Notes under the pieces: model-generated
Database searches by the model: none
Told to the model about the DNA's origin: nothing
The model's input: the letters and a program-made list of their open reading frames with translations, nothing else
In this document: piece by piece, positions 1 through 6,418 of the stretch
How the letters are laid out: every line of letters begins with the position of its first letter
How positions within the stretch are numbered: the first letter of the stretch is position 1
Origin: CAYTLW01 sp964438735
GTDB taxonomy: Bacteria; Myxococcota_A; UBA9042
Assembly: GCA_964438735.1 (NCBI GenBank)
Contig: CAYTLW010000196.1
Location: 1 to 9,666 of the forward strand
Reading direction: 5' to 3'
DNA length: 9,666 nucleotides
Translations under genes and position numbers: made by a program

Positions 1-101
1 CTTGCGCCCCAGGCTAACGAATACCGCCGCTTCGCGGCTCGTCGGGCTTGCGCCCCAGGCTAACGAATACCGCCGCTTCGCGGCTCGTCGGGCTTGCGCC
101 C
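1..101. repeat. 46-bp tandem repeat, 2.2 copies, hairpin-forming
   Basis: Two identical 46-bp units lie at 1-46 and 47-92, and the first nine bases of a third follow at 93-101 before the match breaks off. Each unit contains a GCCGC-TTC-GCGGC hairpin, and each unit junction forms a GGGC-TTGC-GCCC hairpin, so a transcript of either strand would fold into a row of small stem-loops. The array starts at the window edge and may be longer. It lies about 80 bp beyond the stop of the minus-strand cytochrome gene, where it could act as a transcript end or stabilising element. That role is inferred from position only. It resembles palindromic intergenic repeats I recall from Planctomycetes, which I could not verify. 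Confidence 0.9.
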
Positions 102-180
102 TCGACCACCTTGGACGAACCGTCTCAAAGCGGCACATGGCTTGGACGCCAGACTGGGGAAGTACTTCGGGACCGTCGAA
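102..180. other. Short non-coding stretch between repeat array and cytochrome gene
   Basis: These 79 bases separate the 46-bp repeat from the TAG stop of the cytochrome gene. I see no gene, no clear hairpin followed by a T-run, and no further repeat copy. Confidence 0.5.
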
Positions 181-1104
181 CTAAGGACCTGGCCCCCAGA
201 AGTGCGCCTTGCCGTCGGCGTTCAGCGGCTGGTGACCGCTGAGGTGGCAGTTGTAGCAGGCCGCCGCCGACAGCTCCGTCCGCCCGTTCACGTTCACATG
301 GCAGTAATCGCAGGCTTTGGTCTTGGCCGCATAGCCCTTGGGATCCATCGCTGCTTGCCAGGTCGTAATCAGACCGACATGGAGGGCGTGCTGGTCCACC
401 TTGCCGGCGCTGAGCACGTGGCAATCCATGCAGCCGACGATGCTGCCGTGATCCTCGCTGGCCAGGTTGTGACAGCCGCCGCAACCGGGGCCGAACGCAG
501 GCACCATGAAGGCTTTCTGGTCTTCCGGCCGCAGCCCCTTGCGCCAGATGGTCCCGTGGCCGCCGGAGGCACCCTTCAACAAGGCTGCCGGGCGCAGCGA
601 ACCCTGCCAGCCAGCGCCGACACCGAAGGGCTGGGTGATGGAGGCCTCCGCCGGCAACCAGGTGTGACACGACGCCGCGCAGTCGACCTCCTTGGCGAAG
701 ACCTCTCCGGGTTTGGGATAGGTGCGCAGGCCGTGGCCCAGCCCGTCTTCGTTGCGCACGGGGTGACAGGTGCTGCATTTCTGGTCGGCGGCCAGGTCAT
801 GGCCACCGCGTTCGGGCCAGTCCAGGATGAATCGTGTACCGGGGGCGGGGAAGATGGGATCCAGCCGGCGCATCCCCAGGCCCTTGGCGGCCAGCCAGGC
901 GCGGGCGCCAGAGTAGCTGGGGTTCGGCAACGTCAGGTCCTTGTGGCAATGGTTGCAGTCGACCTCCAGCGGCGCCGGCGGCGGCACGTCGTAGCCCGCC
1001 CAGGGTTCGGCTGGACCGACGTCGGGCGCGTCCTCTTCGGCCGGCCCGCAGCCGAAGGCGCAGACCAGCAGGACGCTCGCCAGAATCGGCAACGGGCACC
1101 TCAT
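181..1104 (-). CDS. Multihaem cytochrome c lipoprotein (seven haem-binding motifs)
   Basis: This 307-residue protein is probably the electron-accepting subunit of the dehydrogenase encoded just upstream. It begins with a short lipoprotein signal (MRCPLPILASVLLVCAFGC), putting lipidation at Cys19, so it should be membrane-anchored and face the periplasm or beyond. Six CxxCH motifs start at residues 50, 110, 208, 225, 265 and 283. A seventh site at 142-147, CAASCH, has three spacer residues instead of two; such CxxxCH variants are known in multihaem cytochromes. Many other histidines could serve as distal ligands. The ATG overlaps the TGA of the preceding gene as ATGA, implying translational coupling in one operon. 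No assigned family was recognised beyond multihaem cytochrome c. In gluconate- or fructose-dehydrogenase operons this place is held by a mono- to trihaem cytochrome, so the haem number here is unusual. Confidence 0.88.
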   Translation of the reverse strand: MRCPLPILASVLLVCAFGCGPAEEDAPDVGPAEPWAGYDVPPPAPLEVDCNHCHKDLTLPNPSYSGARAWLAAKGLGMRRLDPIFPAPGTRFILDWPERGGHDLAADQKCSTCHPVRNEDGLGHGLRTYPKPGEVFAKEVDCAASCHTWLPAEASITQPFGVGAGWQGSLRPAALLKGASGGHGTIWRKGLRPEDQKAFMVPAFGPGCGGCHNLASEDHGSIVGCMDCHVLSAGKVDQHALHVGLITTWQAAMDPKGYAAKTKACDYCHVNVNGRTELSAAACYNCHLSGHQPLNADGKAHFWGPGP

Positions 1105-1697
1105 GGCAGCCACCCGGTGTCCGTCATCTCCTTGCAGACGGGCTTGCGGAACGAACATTGCGGCAGGTGGCGGTAGCCCAGATTCGGCCCGGGATAGCCC
1201 ACGTAGTCGAAGCCGACGCCGTTGTAGGCGCCGCCGAAGAAGGCCGCGCGCACCGCCCGAAACGCCAGCCGCAACATGGGCAGCTGTTCCTGAGCCTGCA
1301 GCAGCACGGCGATGCGGTCGTCTTCGCTGGCTTTGGCAAAGACGGTGCCGCCGCGGGTGATGGCCAGGTTGTCCAGCACCGTCGCCAGGATCGAGGCATA
1401 GGGCCGGAACGGGAACGACGAGTCCATGAGCACGCCCAGGGCGCAGGCCTCCACCGCGCCGGGCTCGCCGTCGGGATCGGTGGCTTTGCCCGGCACCACC
1501 GTCTCGAGCACCGCTGCGAGGGTCTTCTCCACCTTGTCGCCCGGCTGCATACAGGCGCCCGGCAGGGGTTTGCGACCAAACGGCGGCGCGATGAAGGTCG
1601 CCTCGGCCGCCTGCAGCGCCCGCGAACCCGCCAGTGAGCCCAGGATCACGCCCAGCGACCAACAACCCGACTCGGCGAGAAACGTACGGCGATCCAT
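1101..1697 (-). CDS. Tat-exported gluconate 2-dehydrogenase subunit 3-like protein
   Basis: This 198-residue small subunit likely accompanies the GMC flavoprotein. The N-terminus has a twin-arginine leader: DRRTFLAE at residues 2-9, then a hydrophobic stretch to about residue 24 and an Ala-rich cleavage region near 28-33. The rest fits the gluconate 2-dehydrogenase subunit 3 family: a helix with TLAAVLETVVPG, a GEPGAVEA segment, and the family's C-terminal YPGPNLGY-type signature. In characterised three-subunit dehydrogenases this subunit carries the Tat signal for export of the leaderless, cofactor-loaded catalytic subunit. The start is supported by an AAGGA ribosome-binding site about 10 bases upstream, which overlaps the TAA stop of the GMC gene. 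The gap to that gene is 13 bp, and the 3' end overlaps the cytochrome start by 4 bp. Family assignment is from sequence pattern; substrate is unknown. Confidence 0.85.
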   Translation of the reverse strand: MDRRTFLAESGCWSLGVILGSLAGSRALQAAEATFIAPPFGRKPLPGACMQPGDKVEKTLAAVLETVVPGKATDPDGEPGAVEACALGVLMDSSFPFRPYASILATVLDNLAITRGGTVFAKASEDDRIAVLLQAQEQLPMLRLAFRAVRAAFFGGAYNGVGFDYVGYPGPNLGYRHLPQCSFRKPVCKEMTDTGWLP

Positions 1698-1710
1698 ATC
1701 GTTCGATTCC

Positions 1711-3150
1711 TTACCGGTTGGCGACGATCCACGCCGCGATGCGCTCGGCGTTGGCCGCGATGGTGTGGGAGGGGTTGACGCCGGTGCCGCCGGGGATGGC
1801 CGCGCCGTCGGTGATGAAGAGGTTCTTCTGGCCGCGCAGCTCCCCGGTGGGCGCGCAAGGTGAGAGGGCGTCGTCGTCACCCATGCGGCAGGTTCCCAGG
1901 GGGTGGGCGTCGCCGTGCTCGTAGTTGTCGCCACCGGTGCGCAGCAGCTCGGCGCCGTTGGCCTCGGCGATGTCGCGGCCGATCTGGGCCACCTTCTCGA
2001 TGTAGCCCGACAGGTGCTCGGTCATGGGCAGCTCGAAGCGAAGCTGGCCGTTGCCGCCGACGGTGATCTGTCCCTCGCCGTCCACCAGGCCGATGGCCAG
2101 CGCGGGGAAGAGCCGGCGGGCGTAGTTGTCGCGCACGAAGTGCTTGAACTTCAGGCCCATGGGGATCTTGGGTTCGCCCTTATCCGAGAACACATCCATG
2201 GCCGCCACCAGGGCCGGCGGGCCGGCGCCGGGATGAATCGTGATGCGATGCTCCTTCCAGAAGGCATAGGTGATCACGCCGGCGTTGTTGCGGCCCATGT
2301 AGGGGTAGGTATCGGGCAGGCTGTCCGGGGTCTTGAAGAGCAGCGCCACGTCGCCATTGTTGTTGAGGTAGTGGCCGATCTTCGGGTGCGGGTCCTTGAC
2401 CTTCTTGGAGCGCAGCAGGATGGCCGGAGTCTCCAGCGCGCTGGCGGCCAGCAGCACCACGTCGCCGCGGATCTTGCGCTCGACATGATGCGGGTCGCGG
2501 TAGTGCACCAGCCAGCCGCCGCCATCGGGTTCGACGCGATCCACCAGGCAGCGGGTGCGGAACTCGGCGCCCTTGGCTTCGGCCTGCGGGATGTAGTTGG
2601 TGCCCAGGTGTTTCTTGCGCCCAAAGGGGCAGATGCACTCGCAGAAGCCGCACTGCAGGCAGTCGTCGATGGGGTACATGGACCGGTCCGCCGTCAGGCC
2701 CATCTTGTGCAGCATGGTCGCGAAGACACCGCCGGCGCGCGGGACCTCGGACCAGGTGGCGCGGCGGATGGACATCATCTTCTCGACCGCGGCGTAGTGC
2801 GGATCCAACGCCGCGCGATCGACCGACTTCGGCCACACCCGATAGCCCGACTGGTCGGCGTAGCTGAACACCTCGCCAGGTGCCCGCAACATGGCCGCGG
2901 CGTAGGTCAACGAGCCGCCGCCGAGGCCACGGCCGTAGCGCATGATCACGTGGTAGTCGTCCGAGGTGTAGGTGACGAAGAGGCGGGCCTGGGCGTTGAA
3001 GCTCCAGTCCTGGCGGGCGTCCTTGGTGGTCAGGCGTTCGCCGCGCTCGAGCACGACCACGTCCCGACCGTCGGCGGCCAGGCGCAGGGCCGGGATCGAA
3101 CCGCCGAAGCCTGAGCCGACGATGACTACATCGTGGTTTTCGACCGCCAC
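1711..3150 (-). CDS. GMC-family FAD-dependent oxidoreductase with ferredoxin-like Cys motif
   Basis: This 479-residue catalytic flavoprotein would oxidise an alcohol, sugar or sterol-type hydroxyl; the substrate cannot be told. Visible features are the FAD-binding GSGFGGS near residues 12-18 with an acidic LERGE at strand 2, the second GMC FAD motif GRGLGGGSLTY near 73-83, and the C-terminal HPLGTCRMG and GVNPSHT motifs carrying the catalytic His and Asn region. Residues 164-175 read CLQCGFCECICP, a C-x2-C-x2-C-x3-C-P spacing identical to a [4Fe-4S] ferredoxin site, plus one extra Cys. Related GMC enzymes have a similar Cys segment, and some three-subunit dehydrogenases hold an Fe-S cluster in this subunit. 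There is no signal peptide, consistent with export on the Tat partner encoded next. The GTG at 3150 is preferred because GGAGG lies 7 bases upstream; a GTG two codons earlier (3156) would abut that site. Confidence 0.9.
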   Translation of the reverse strand: MAVENHDVVIVGSGFGGSIPALRLAADGRDVVVLERGERLTTKDARQDWSFNAQARLFVTYTSDDYHVIMRYGRGLGGGSLTYAAAMLRAPGEVFSYADQSGYRVWPKSVDRAALDPHYAAVEKMMSIRRATWSEVPRAGGVFATMLHKMGLTADRSMYPIDDCLQCGFCECICPFGRKKHLGTNYIPQAEAKGAEFRTRCLVDRVEPDGGGWLVHYRDPHHVERKIRGDVVLLAASALETPAILLRSKKVKDPHPKIGHYLNNNGDVALLFKTPDSLPDTYPYMGRNNAGVITYAFWKEHRITIHPGAGPPALVAAMDVFSDKGEPKIPMGLKFKHFVRDNYARRLFPALAIGLVDGEGQITVGGNGQLRFELPMTEHLSGYIEKVAQIGRDIAEANGAELLRTGGDNYEHGDAHPLGTCRMGDDDALSPCAPTGELRGQKNLFITDGAAIPGGTGVNPSHTIAANAERIAAWIVANR

Positions 3151-3165
3151 GGGCACACCTCCGCA
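3145..3165 (-). promoter_or_regulatory. Ribosome-binding site that sets the GMC gene start
   Basis: On the minus strand GCGGAGGTGTGCCCGTG places a strong GGAGG 7 bases before the GTG at 3150-3148. The in-frame GTG at 3156-3154 directly touches the Shine-Dalgarno sequence, leaving no usable spacing, so the shorter protein is more likely. Confidence 0.6.
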
Positions 3166-3483
3166 CCTGGAGGTCCAGTCTAGTCCCGGGGCGCCCCGGG
3201 GTGCAAAGGCGGGGTTCGCTGACGCGCGGCGCTTGCGACCAGAGCGCGTTGTCCTTCAGGATGGCGGCCCCAGGAGCTTGATTCGCTACGGAGGTTCTGC
3301 CGATGGTCGTCGAGGTGCAAGGCAGGTGTGTTCTGCAAGCCGCAGGACTGGCCGTAGTCAATTCAAGGTCTTGCAGGGCCCGCATGCCGCCGCCAGATCG
3401 GCGGCCAACGGCGGGACCGTAGTGTGAATCAAGCTCCCAGGGCCCGGCTTCAGCGGGCGCTGACAGGTGAAACAAGAGGTCCC
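3151..3483. other. Divergent intergenic region between GMC operon and ceramidase-like gene
   Basis: This 333-bp region lies between two divergent starts. The left end holds the candidate operon promoter and palindrome. In 3210-3483 I see no gene with coding character, no tRNA-like fold and no convincing -10/-35 pair for the plus-strand gene, whose promoter must nonetheless lie here or further left. Confidence 0.5.
3177..3207 (-). promoter_or_regulatory. Candidate operon promoter with palindromic 19-bp spacer
   Basis: Reading the minus strand, TTTGCA (3207-3202) and TAGACT (3182-3177) each match four of six sigma-70 consensus positions and are separated by 19 bp. The spacer holds the perfect palindrome CCCGGGGCGCCCCGGG (3185-3200), centred almost exactly in it. 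A long 19-bp spacer with a central dyad is the layout of MerR-family-controlled promoters. The boxes are weak and GC-rich palindromes can arise by chance, so this is tentative. The predicted start lies about 20-25 bp before the start codon. Confidence 0.35.
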
Positions 3484-4200
3484 GTGGCGCGTCTGCCCAA
3501 TCCACATCCCGAAGGTTGCTTCTGGCACGACCTGGCCGACAAGGTCGGCGCGCCCAACGTCAAGTGGTGCGAGCCCACCATCTGCAGCGTGGTCTCGGAG
3601 CCCGCCAATACGTGGTCCAACCTGGGCTACATGGCGGTGGCCGCCTGGATCGGCTGGACAGCACGAACAGCGAAATCACGCGCCATCCGCGTCTTCGGCC
3701 CCATGGCCTTCCTCATGGGGCTGTTCTCGCTCATCTACCATGCGTCGAACAATTACCTGACCCAGGTCTTCGACTTCATTGGCATGTTCCTCTATGTCTA
3801 CCTGCTGCTGGTGATCAACCTGCGGCGCCTGAACTGGCTGAGCGTCCAGCGCATGTGGACGGTGTACAGCGCCCTGGTGGTGGGCAGCACGGCGCTGGTG
3901 CACGTCATGTACCTGGCCGAGATCCACTACCAGCTCATGGTCGCTGTCGGGGCGGTCGCCATCGTCGGCACCGAGGCGCTGCTCTACCGCCGCGGCGACG
4001 GCGAGCGCTACAGCTACAAGGCGTTCTGGGCCTCCCTGGGGTTCCTCGTCGTGGCCCAGGTCTTCTCCATCCTCGACGGCACGCGGACGTGGTGCGAGCC
4101 CGACAACCTGCTGCTGCATGGGCATGCGCTGTGGCACATGATTGGCTCGATCTCGGTGCTGTTTGCGTTTCTGCACTATCGGCAGATGCGGGTGGACTGA
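3484..4200 (+). CDS. Alkaline ceramidase-like integral membrane hydrolase (CREST superfamily)
   Basis: This protein of 238 residues resembles alkaline ceramidases, seven-helix membrane enzymes that hydrolyse the amide bond of ceramides with a zinc ion. Near the N-terminus is WCEPTICSVVSEPANTWSN, matching the family's WCE...E..NT.SN calcium-site region. The catalytic residues described for human ACER3 appear with exact spacing: Ser82-x3-His86 (SLIYH), Asp97 eleven residues after that His, and His214-x3-His218 (HALWH) near the C-terminus. About seven hydrophobic segments are visible between residues 47 and 233. The GTG at 3484 is chosen because AGAGG precedes it and because codon use before it is poorer in GC at third positions; an in-frame GTG at 3424 would add 20 residues. 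It is divergent from the GMC operon and convergent with selO. The substrate may be a ceramide or another amide or ester lipid. Confidence 0.83.
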   Translation: MARLPNPHPEGCFWHDLADKVGAPNVKWCEPTICSVVSEPANTWSNLGYMAVAAWIGWTARTAKSRAIRVFGPMAFLMGLFSLIYHASNNYLTQVFDFIGMFLYVYLLLVINLRRLNWLSVQRMWTVYSALVVGSTALVHVMYLAEIHYQLMVAVGAVAIVGTEALLYRRGDGERYSYKAFWASLGFLVVAQVFSILDGTRTWCEPDNLLLHGHALWHMIGSISVLFAFLHYRQMRVD

Positions 4201-4211
4201 CACCTCACCTT

Positions 4212-5810
4212 CTAAGAACTGCAACTCAACATCGAGCAACCCGGCCGATTCCGCGCCCAGTCCGGGCGCCGGCCCGCGTACTGCGCGTGCTCCGGCTGCT
4301 CGTCGTAGGGACGACGCAGCAGCGTCAGCAGCTCCCTCACCTTGCCAAAGTCGCCCTGCTCGGCGTCATCGATGGCCAACTGCGCCACGTAGTTGCGCAG
4401 CACATATTTCGGGTTGACCGCGTTCATGCGCTGGCTCCGCGTGGCATCGTCCACGCTCTGCTGCCGCAAGCGCCTCTGGTAGTCCCGCATCCAGCCGCCG
4501 ACTCGCTGGCGGTGCTCCTGCGTCAGCTGCTCGTCGACGTAGAAGGCGTCTTGAAACAACTCCATGGCCGCGTCGTCGCTGAGGTCACCCTCGACGGGTA
4601 CCCTGGCCAGGCGGCGGAAGAAGATCGTCATATCCGTCTCGACCGCGGACAACGTTGCCAGCAGCTCGGCCAGCAACTTCTGGTCGTGCTCGCCGTCGTG
4701 AGAGGAGAGCCCCAACTTGCCGACCATCATGGCGCGCCAGCCCTGGTCGTAGGTGGTCTTGAAGACATTCAGCGCCTCTTCCAGGGGCCCTGACTCGCCG
4801 ACCAGCGGATAGATGGCCTCGGCCAGTCGAAACAAGTTCCAGAGGGCGACCTGACCCTGCTGGCCAAATCGATAGCGACGCTGGGAGGCGTCCGTGGTGT
4901 TGGGCGTCCAGTTGATGTCGAAGTTGTCGAGCCAGCCATAAGGACCGTAGTCGATGGTCAGCCCCAGGATCGACATGTTGTCCGTGTTCATGACGCCGTG
5001 CACGAAGCCCACCCGCGCCCAATGCACCACCATCTCGGCGGTCAATCGGCAGACCTCTGCCATGAATGCGACATAGGCGGCTTCAGATGGCTCGCCCAAG
5101 GCCGGAAACTGCGTCCGGATGGTGAAGTCCAAGAGCCTGCGCAAATTGGCTGGATCGCCCCGTGCGGAGAAGATCTCGAAGTTGCCGAAACGGATGAAGG
5201 AAGGCGCCACACGGCAGACGATGGCGCCGGGCTCGGGCCGCGGATGACCGTCATAGAACATGTCACGGACCACATCCTCGCCGCTGAGCACCAGGCTCAG
5301 GGAGCGGGTCGTGGGCACGCCCAGGTGATGCATCGCCTCGCTGCAGAGGAACTCGCGAACGGAGGAGCGCAAGACCGCGAGTCCGTCTGCAGAGCGCGAG
5401 TAAGGGGTCGGCCCGGCGCCCTTGAGCTGCAGCATCTGGCGCTGGCCGGCGTCGTCGCGCACCTCGCCCAGGTTGATGGCCCGGCCGTCGCCCAGCTGGC
5501 CGGCCCAATGGCCGAATTGGTGGCCGCCATAACAGGTGGCGTGCGGGTCCATGCCGGGCCGCAGTTCTTTGCCCGCGAAGACGTCGGCAAATGCCGATGT
5601 GGCGCAGATTTCGGGCGTCAGGCCCAGGGTCATGGCCATCTCGGGTGCGTATGCAACCAGCTGTGGCGCCGCCACCTGGGCGGGCTCAACGCGGGAGAAG
5701 CAGGCGCCGAAGACCTGCCGAGAGCGATTCACCGTGCTGGGGTCGGCTGGCAGCTGTGCGGTGAAGGCGTTGTCGAATTCCAGGGAATGCAAGGGATGCT
5801 GAGAGGTCAT
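4212..5810 (-). CDS. selO: SelO (YdiU) protein adenylyltransferase
   Basis: SelO is a pseudokinase-fold enzyme that transfers AMP from ATP to Ser, Thr or Tyr of target proteins and is linked to redox stress. At 532 residues it is close to the family's usual length. The N-terminus (LEFDNAFTAQLPADP, then RQVFGACFSRVEP) matches the family start. Seen motifs are the nucleotide-binding GGHQFGHWAGQLGDGRAI (95-112), Lys130 in LQLKGAGPTPYSR, the catalytic loop HGVMNTDNMS (271-280) with Asn275 and Asp277, and the metal-binding DYGP at 287-290. The protein ends in Cys-Ser-Ser; Cys530 sits where animal SelO has selenocysteine. It appears complete. The ATG lacks a clear Shine-Dalgarno sequence, yet homology begins within ten residues of it, so the start is reasonable. 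Its 3' end faces the ceramidase-like gene with only 11 bp between, and no terminator is evident there. Confidence 0.95.
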   Translation of the reverse strand: MTSQHPLHSLEFDNAFTAQLPADPSTVNRSRQVFGACFSRVEPAQVAAPQLVAYAPEMAMTLGLTPEICATSAFADVFAGKELRPGMDPHATCYGGHQFGHWAGQLGDGRAINLGEVRDDAGQRQMLQLKGAGPTPYSRSADGLAVLRSSVREFLCSEAMHHLGVPTTRSLSLVLSGEDVVRDMFYDGHPRPEPGAIVCRVAPSFIRFGNFEIFSARGDPANLRRLLDFTIRTQFPALGEPSEAAYVAFMAEVCRLTAEMVVHWARVGFVHGVMNTDNMSILGLTIDYGPYGWLDNFDINWTPNTTDASQRRYRFGQQGQVALWNLFRLAEAIYPLVGESGPLEEALNVFKTTYDQGWRAMMVGKLGLSSHDGEHDQKLLAELLATLSAVETDMTIFFRRLARVPVEGDLSDDAAMELFQDAFYVDEQLTQEHRQRVGGWMRDYQRRLRQQSVDDATRSQRMNAVNPKYVLRNYVAQLAIDDAEQGDFGKVRELLTLLRRPYDEQPEHAQYAGRRPDWARNRPGCSMLSCSS

Positions 5811-5881
5811 GGCGCAGTTGGTGGGCGGGACGGTGCAGGGGTGGGAGGCGGCCGCGGTCGGGCAACGTCGCCGAGGTCGTG

Positions 5882-5911
5882 ACTCTACCCTCGCGGGCGC
5901 TGTGCGCTGAA
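5882..5911 (-). promoter_or_regulatory. Weak candidate promoter for selO
   Basis: On the minus strand TTCAGC (5911-5906) and TAGAGT (5887-5882) are 18 bp apart, about 70 bp before the selO ATG. The -10 matches four and the -35 three of six consensus positions. This is the best pair I saw, but it is weak. Confidence 0.2.
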
Positions 5912-6013
5912 ATGAATCTGTCGGGGTCCGGCGCGCGCGGGGCTGCCCTTGCTCATTTGCGGGTCGCACCATGGCGTCGGCCGCGACTTCATCGGCGGGC
6001 GGCTGCCGCTGCG

Positions 6014-6280
6014 CCAACTCTTCGCTACAGTCCTTGCCAATGTCAGGCGCGCACTTCTGCCGGGTTGGCGCGAACCCCCGGGCGGAATGTGCAAGCGCAC
6101 TCGGCCTTGGCGTCGAGTGTTGGGCCGAGGGCGGCCGGCGGCGATGTGATCGACGCAGAGCTGTGGCGGCAGCATCGCGATGCCGAGGCCATCGAGCGCC
6201 GCCGCTTGCACGATGCCGAAGTCGTTGCCGGCATGCCCACGGCGGAGTACTTCGACGATTTCGCGGCTAGATGGCCCGGT
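6014..6280 (-). pseudogene. Remnant of a LysR-type transcriptional regulator (C-terminal part)
   Basis: On the minus strand, the frame open from 6280 reads GNDFGIVQAAALDGLGIAML followed by PPQLCVDHIAAGR. This is the signature of the LysR effector-binding domain's end, commonly ...ALRAAALAGLGIALLP..LV.DDLAAGRL. About 12 residues later LHIPPGGSRQPGRSARL fits the usual LH..YPPGRQ..ARVRAL element in the same frame. Upstream the frame is closed by TGA at 6281-6283. The adjoining frame has APQPPTHDLNRAI followed by TAG, faintly like the domain's GxPxxPxDLxxHxCI segment, suggesting frameshift and deletion. No helix-turn-helix half exists, because the next gene's promoter occupies that space. The downstream tail runs to a stop at 5885 without recognisable family features. 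I read it as a decayed gene; a short expressed protein from the GTG at 6211 is possible but unlikely. Confidence 0.55.
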
Positions 6281-6389
6281 TCAGGTCGTGGGTTGGGGGC
6301 TGCGGCGCGCTCTTCGTGCCGCAGCCCAGCCTGGCGTCGTTCCGGGCGCCGGTGATATCGACTCGGCGCCTACCGACCGCCTCCCGTTC

Positions 6390-6418
6390 CACGTCACCAC
6401 GTCACGATGTGCTATGGT
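6390..6418 (+). promoter_or_regulatory. Candidate promoter with tandem CACGTCAC boxes
   Basis: An extended -10 element, TGC followed by TATGGT (6413-6418), lies 23 bp before the lipoprotein ATG. Just upstream, CACGTCAC occurs twice in direct tandem at 6390-6397 and 6398-6405, which would be a natural place for an activator or repressor to bind. There is no good -35 box at the usual distance, which fits either an extended -10 or an activator-dependent promoter. Confidence 0.35.

Noticed and set aside
1..101. A CRISPR array at the left edge.
   Set aside because: The 46-bp units are directly joined with no spacers between them, so this is a tandem repeat and not CRISPR.
94..1176. A 360-codon plus-strand frame opposite the cytochrome gene.
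   Set aside because: It has no recognisable domain and starts in the repeat array, while the opposite strand has seven haem motifs and a lipoprotein signal.
1105..1665. The cytochrome frame stays open upstream to 1665, which would give a 494-residue protein.
   Set aside because: The extra 187 residues are a shadow of the Tat-subunit gene; the lipoprotein signal begins exactly at the ATG at 1104, which overlaps the preceding stop.
1903..3114. A 403-codon plus-strand frame opposite the GMC gene.
   Set aside because: The minus strand carries complete FAD-binding and GMC C-terminal motifs; the plus frame is only an Ala/Val/Gly-rich shadow.
4201..4211. A shared bidirectional terminator between the convergent ceramidase-like and selO genes.
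   Set aside because: Only 11 bp lie between the stops, and I found no stem-loop with a T-run across the junction.
3516..4793. A 425-codon plus-strand frame crossing the ceramidase-like gene into selO.
   Set aside because: It overlaps two well-supported genes in other frames and is Arg/His-rich without motifs.
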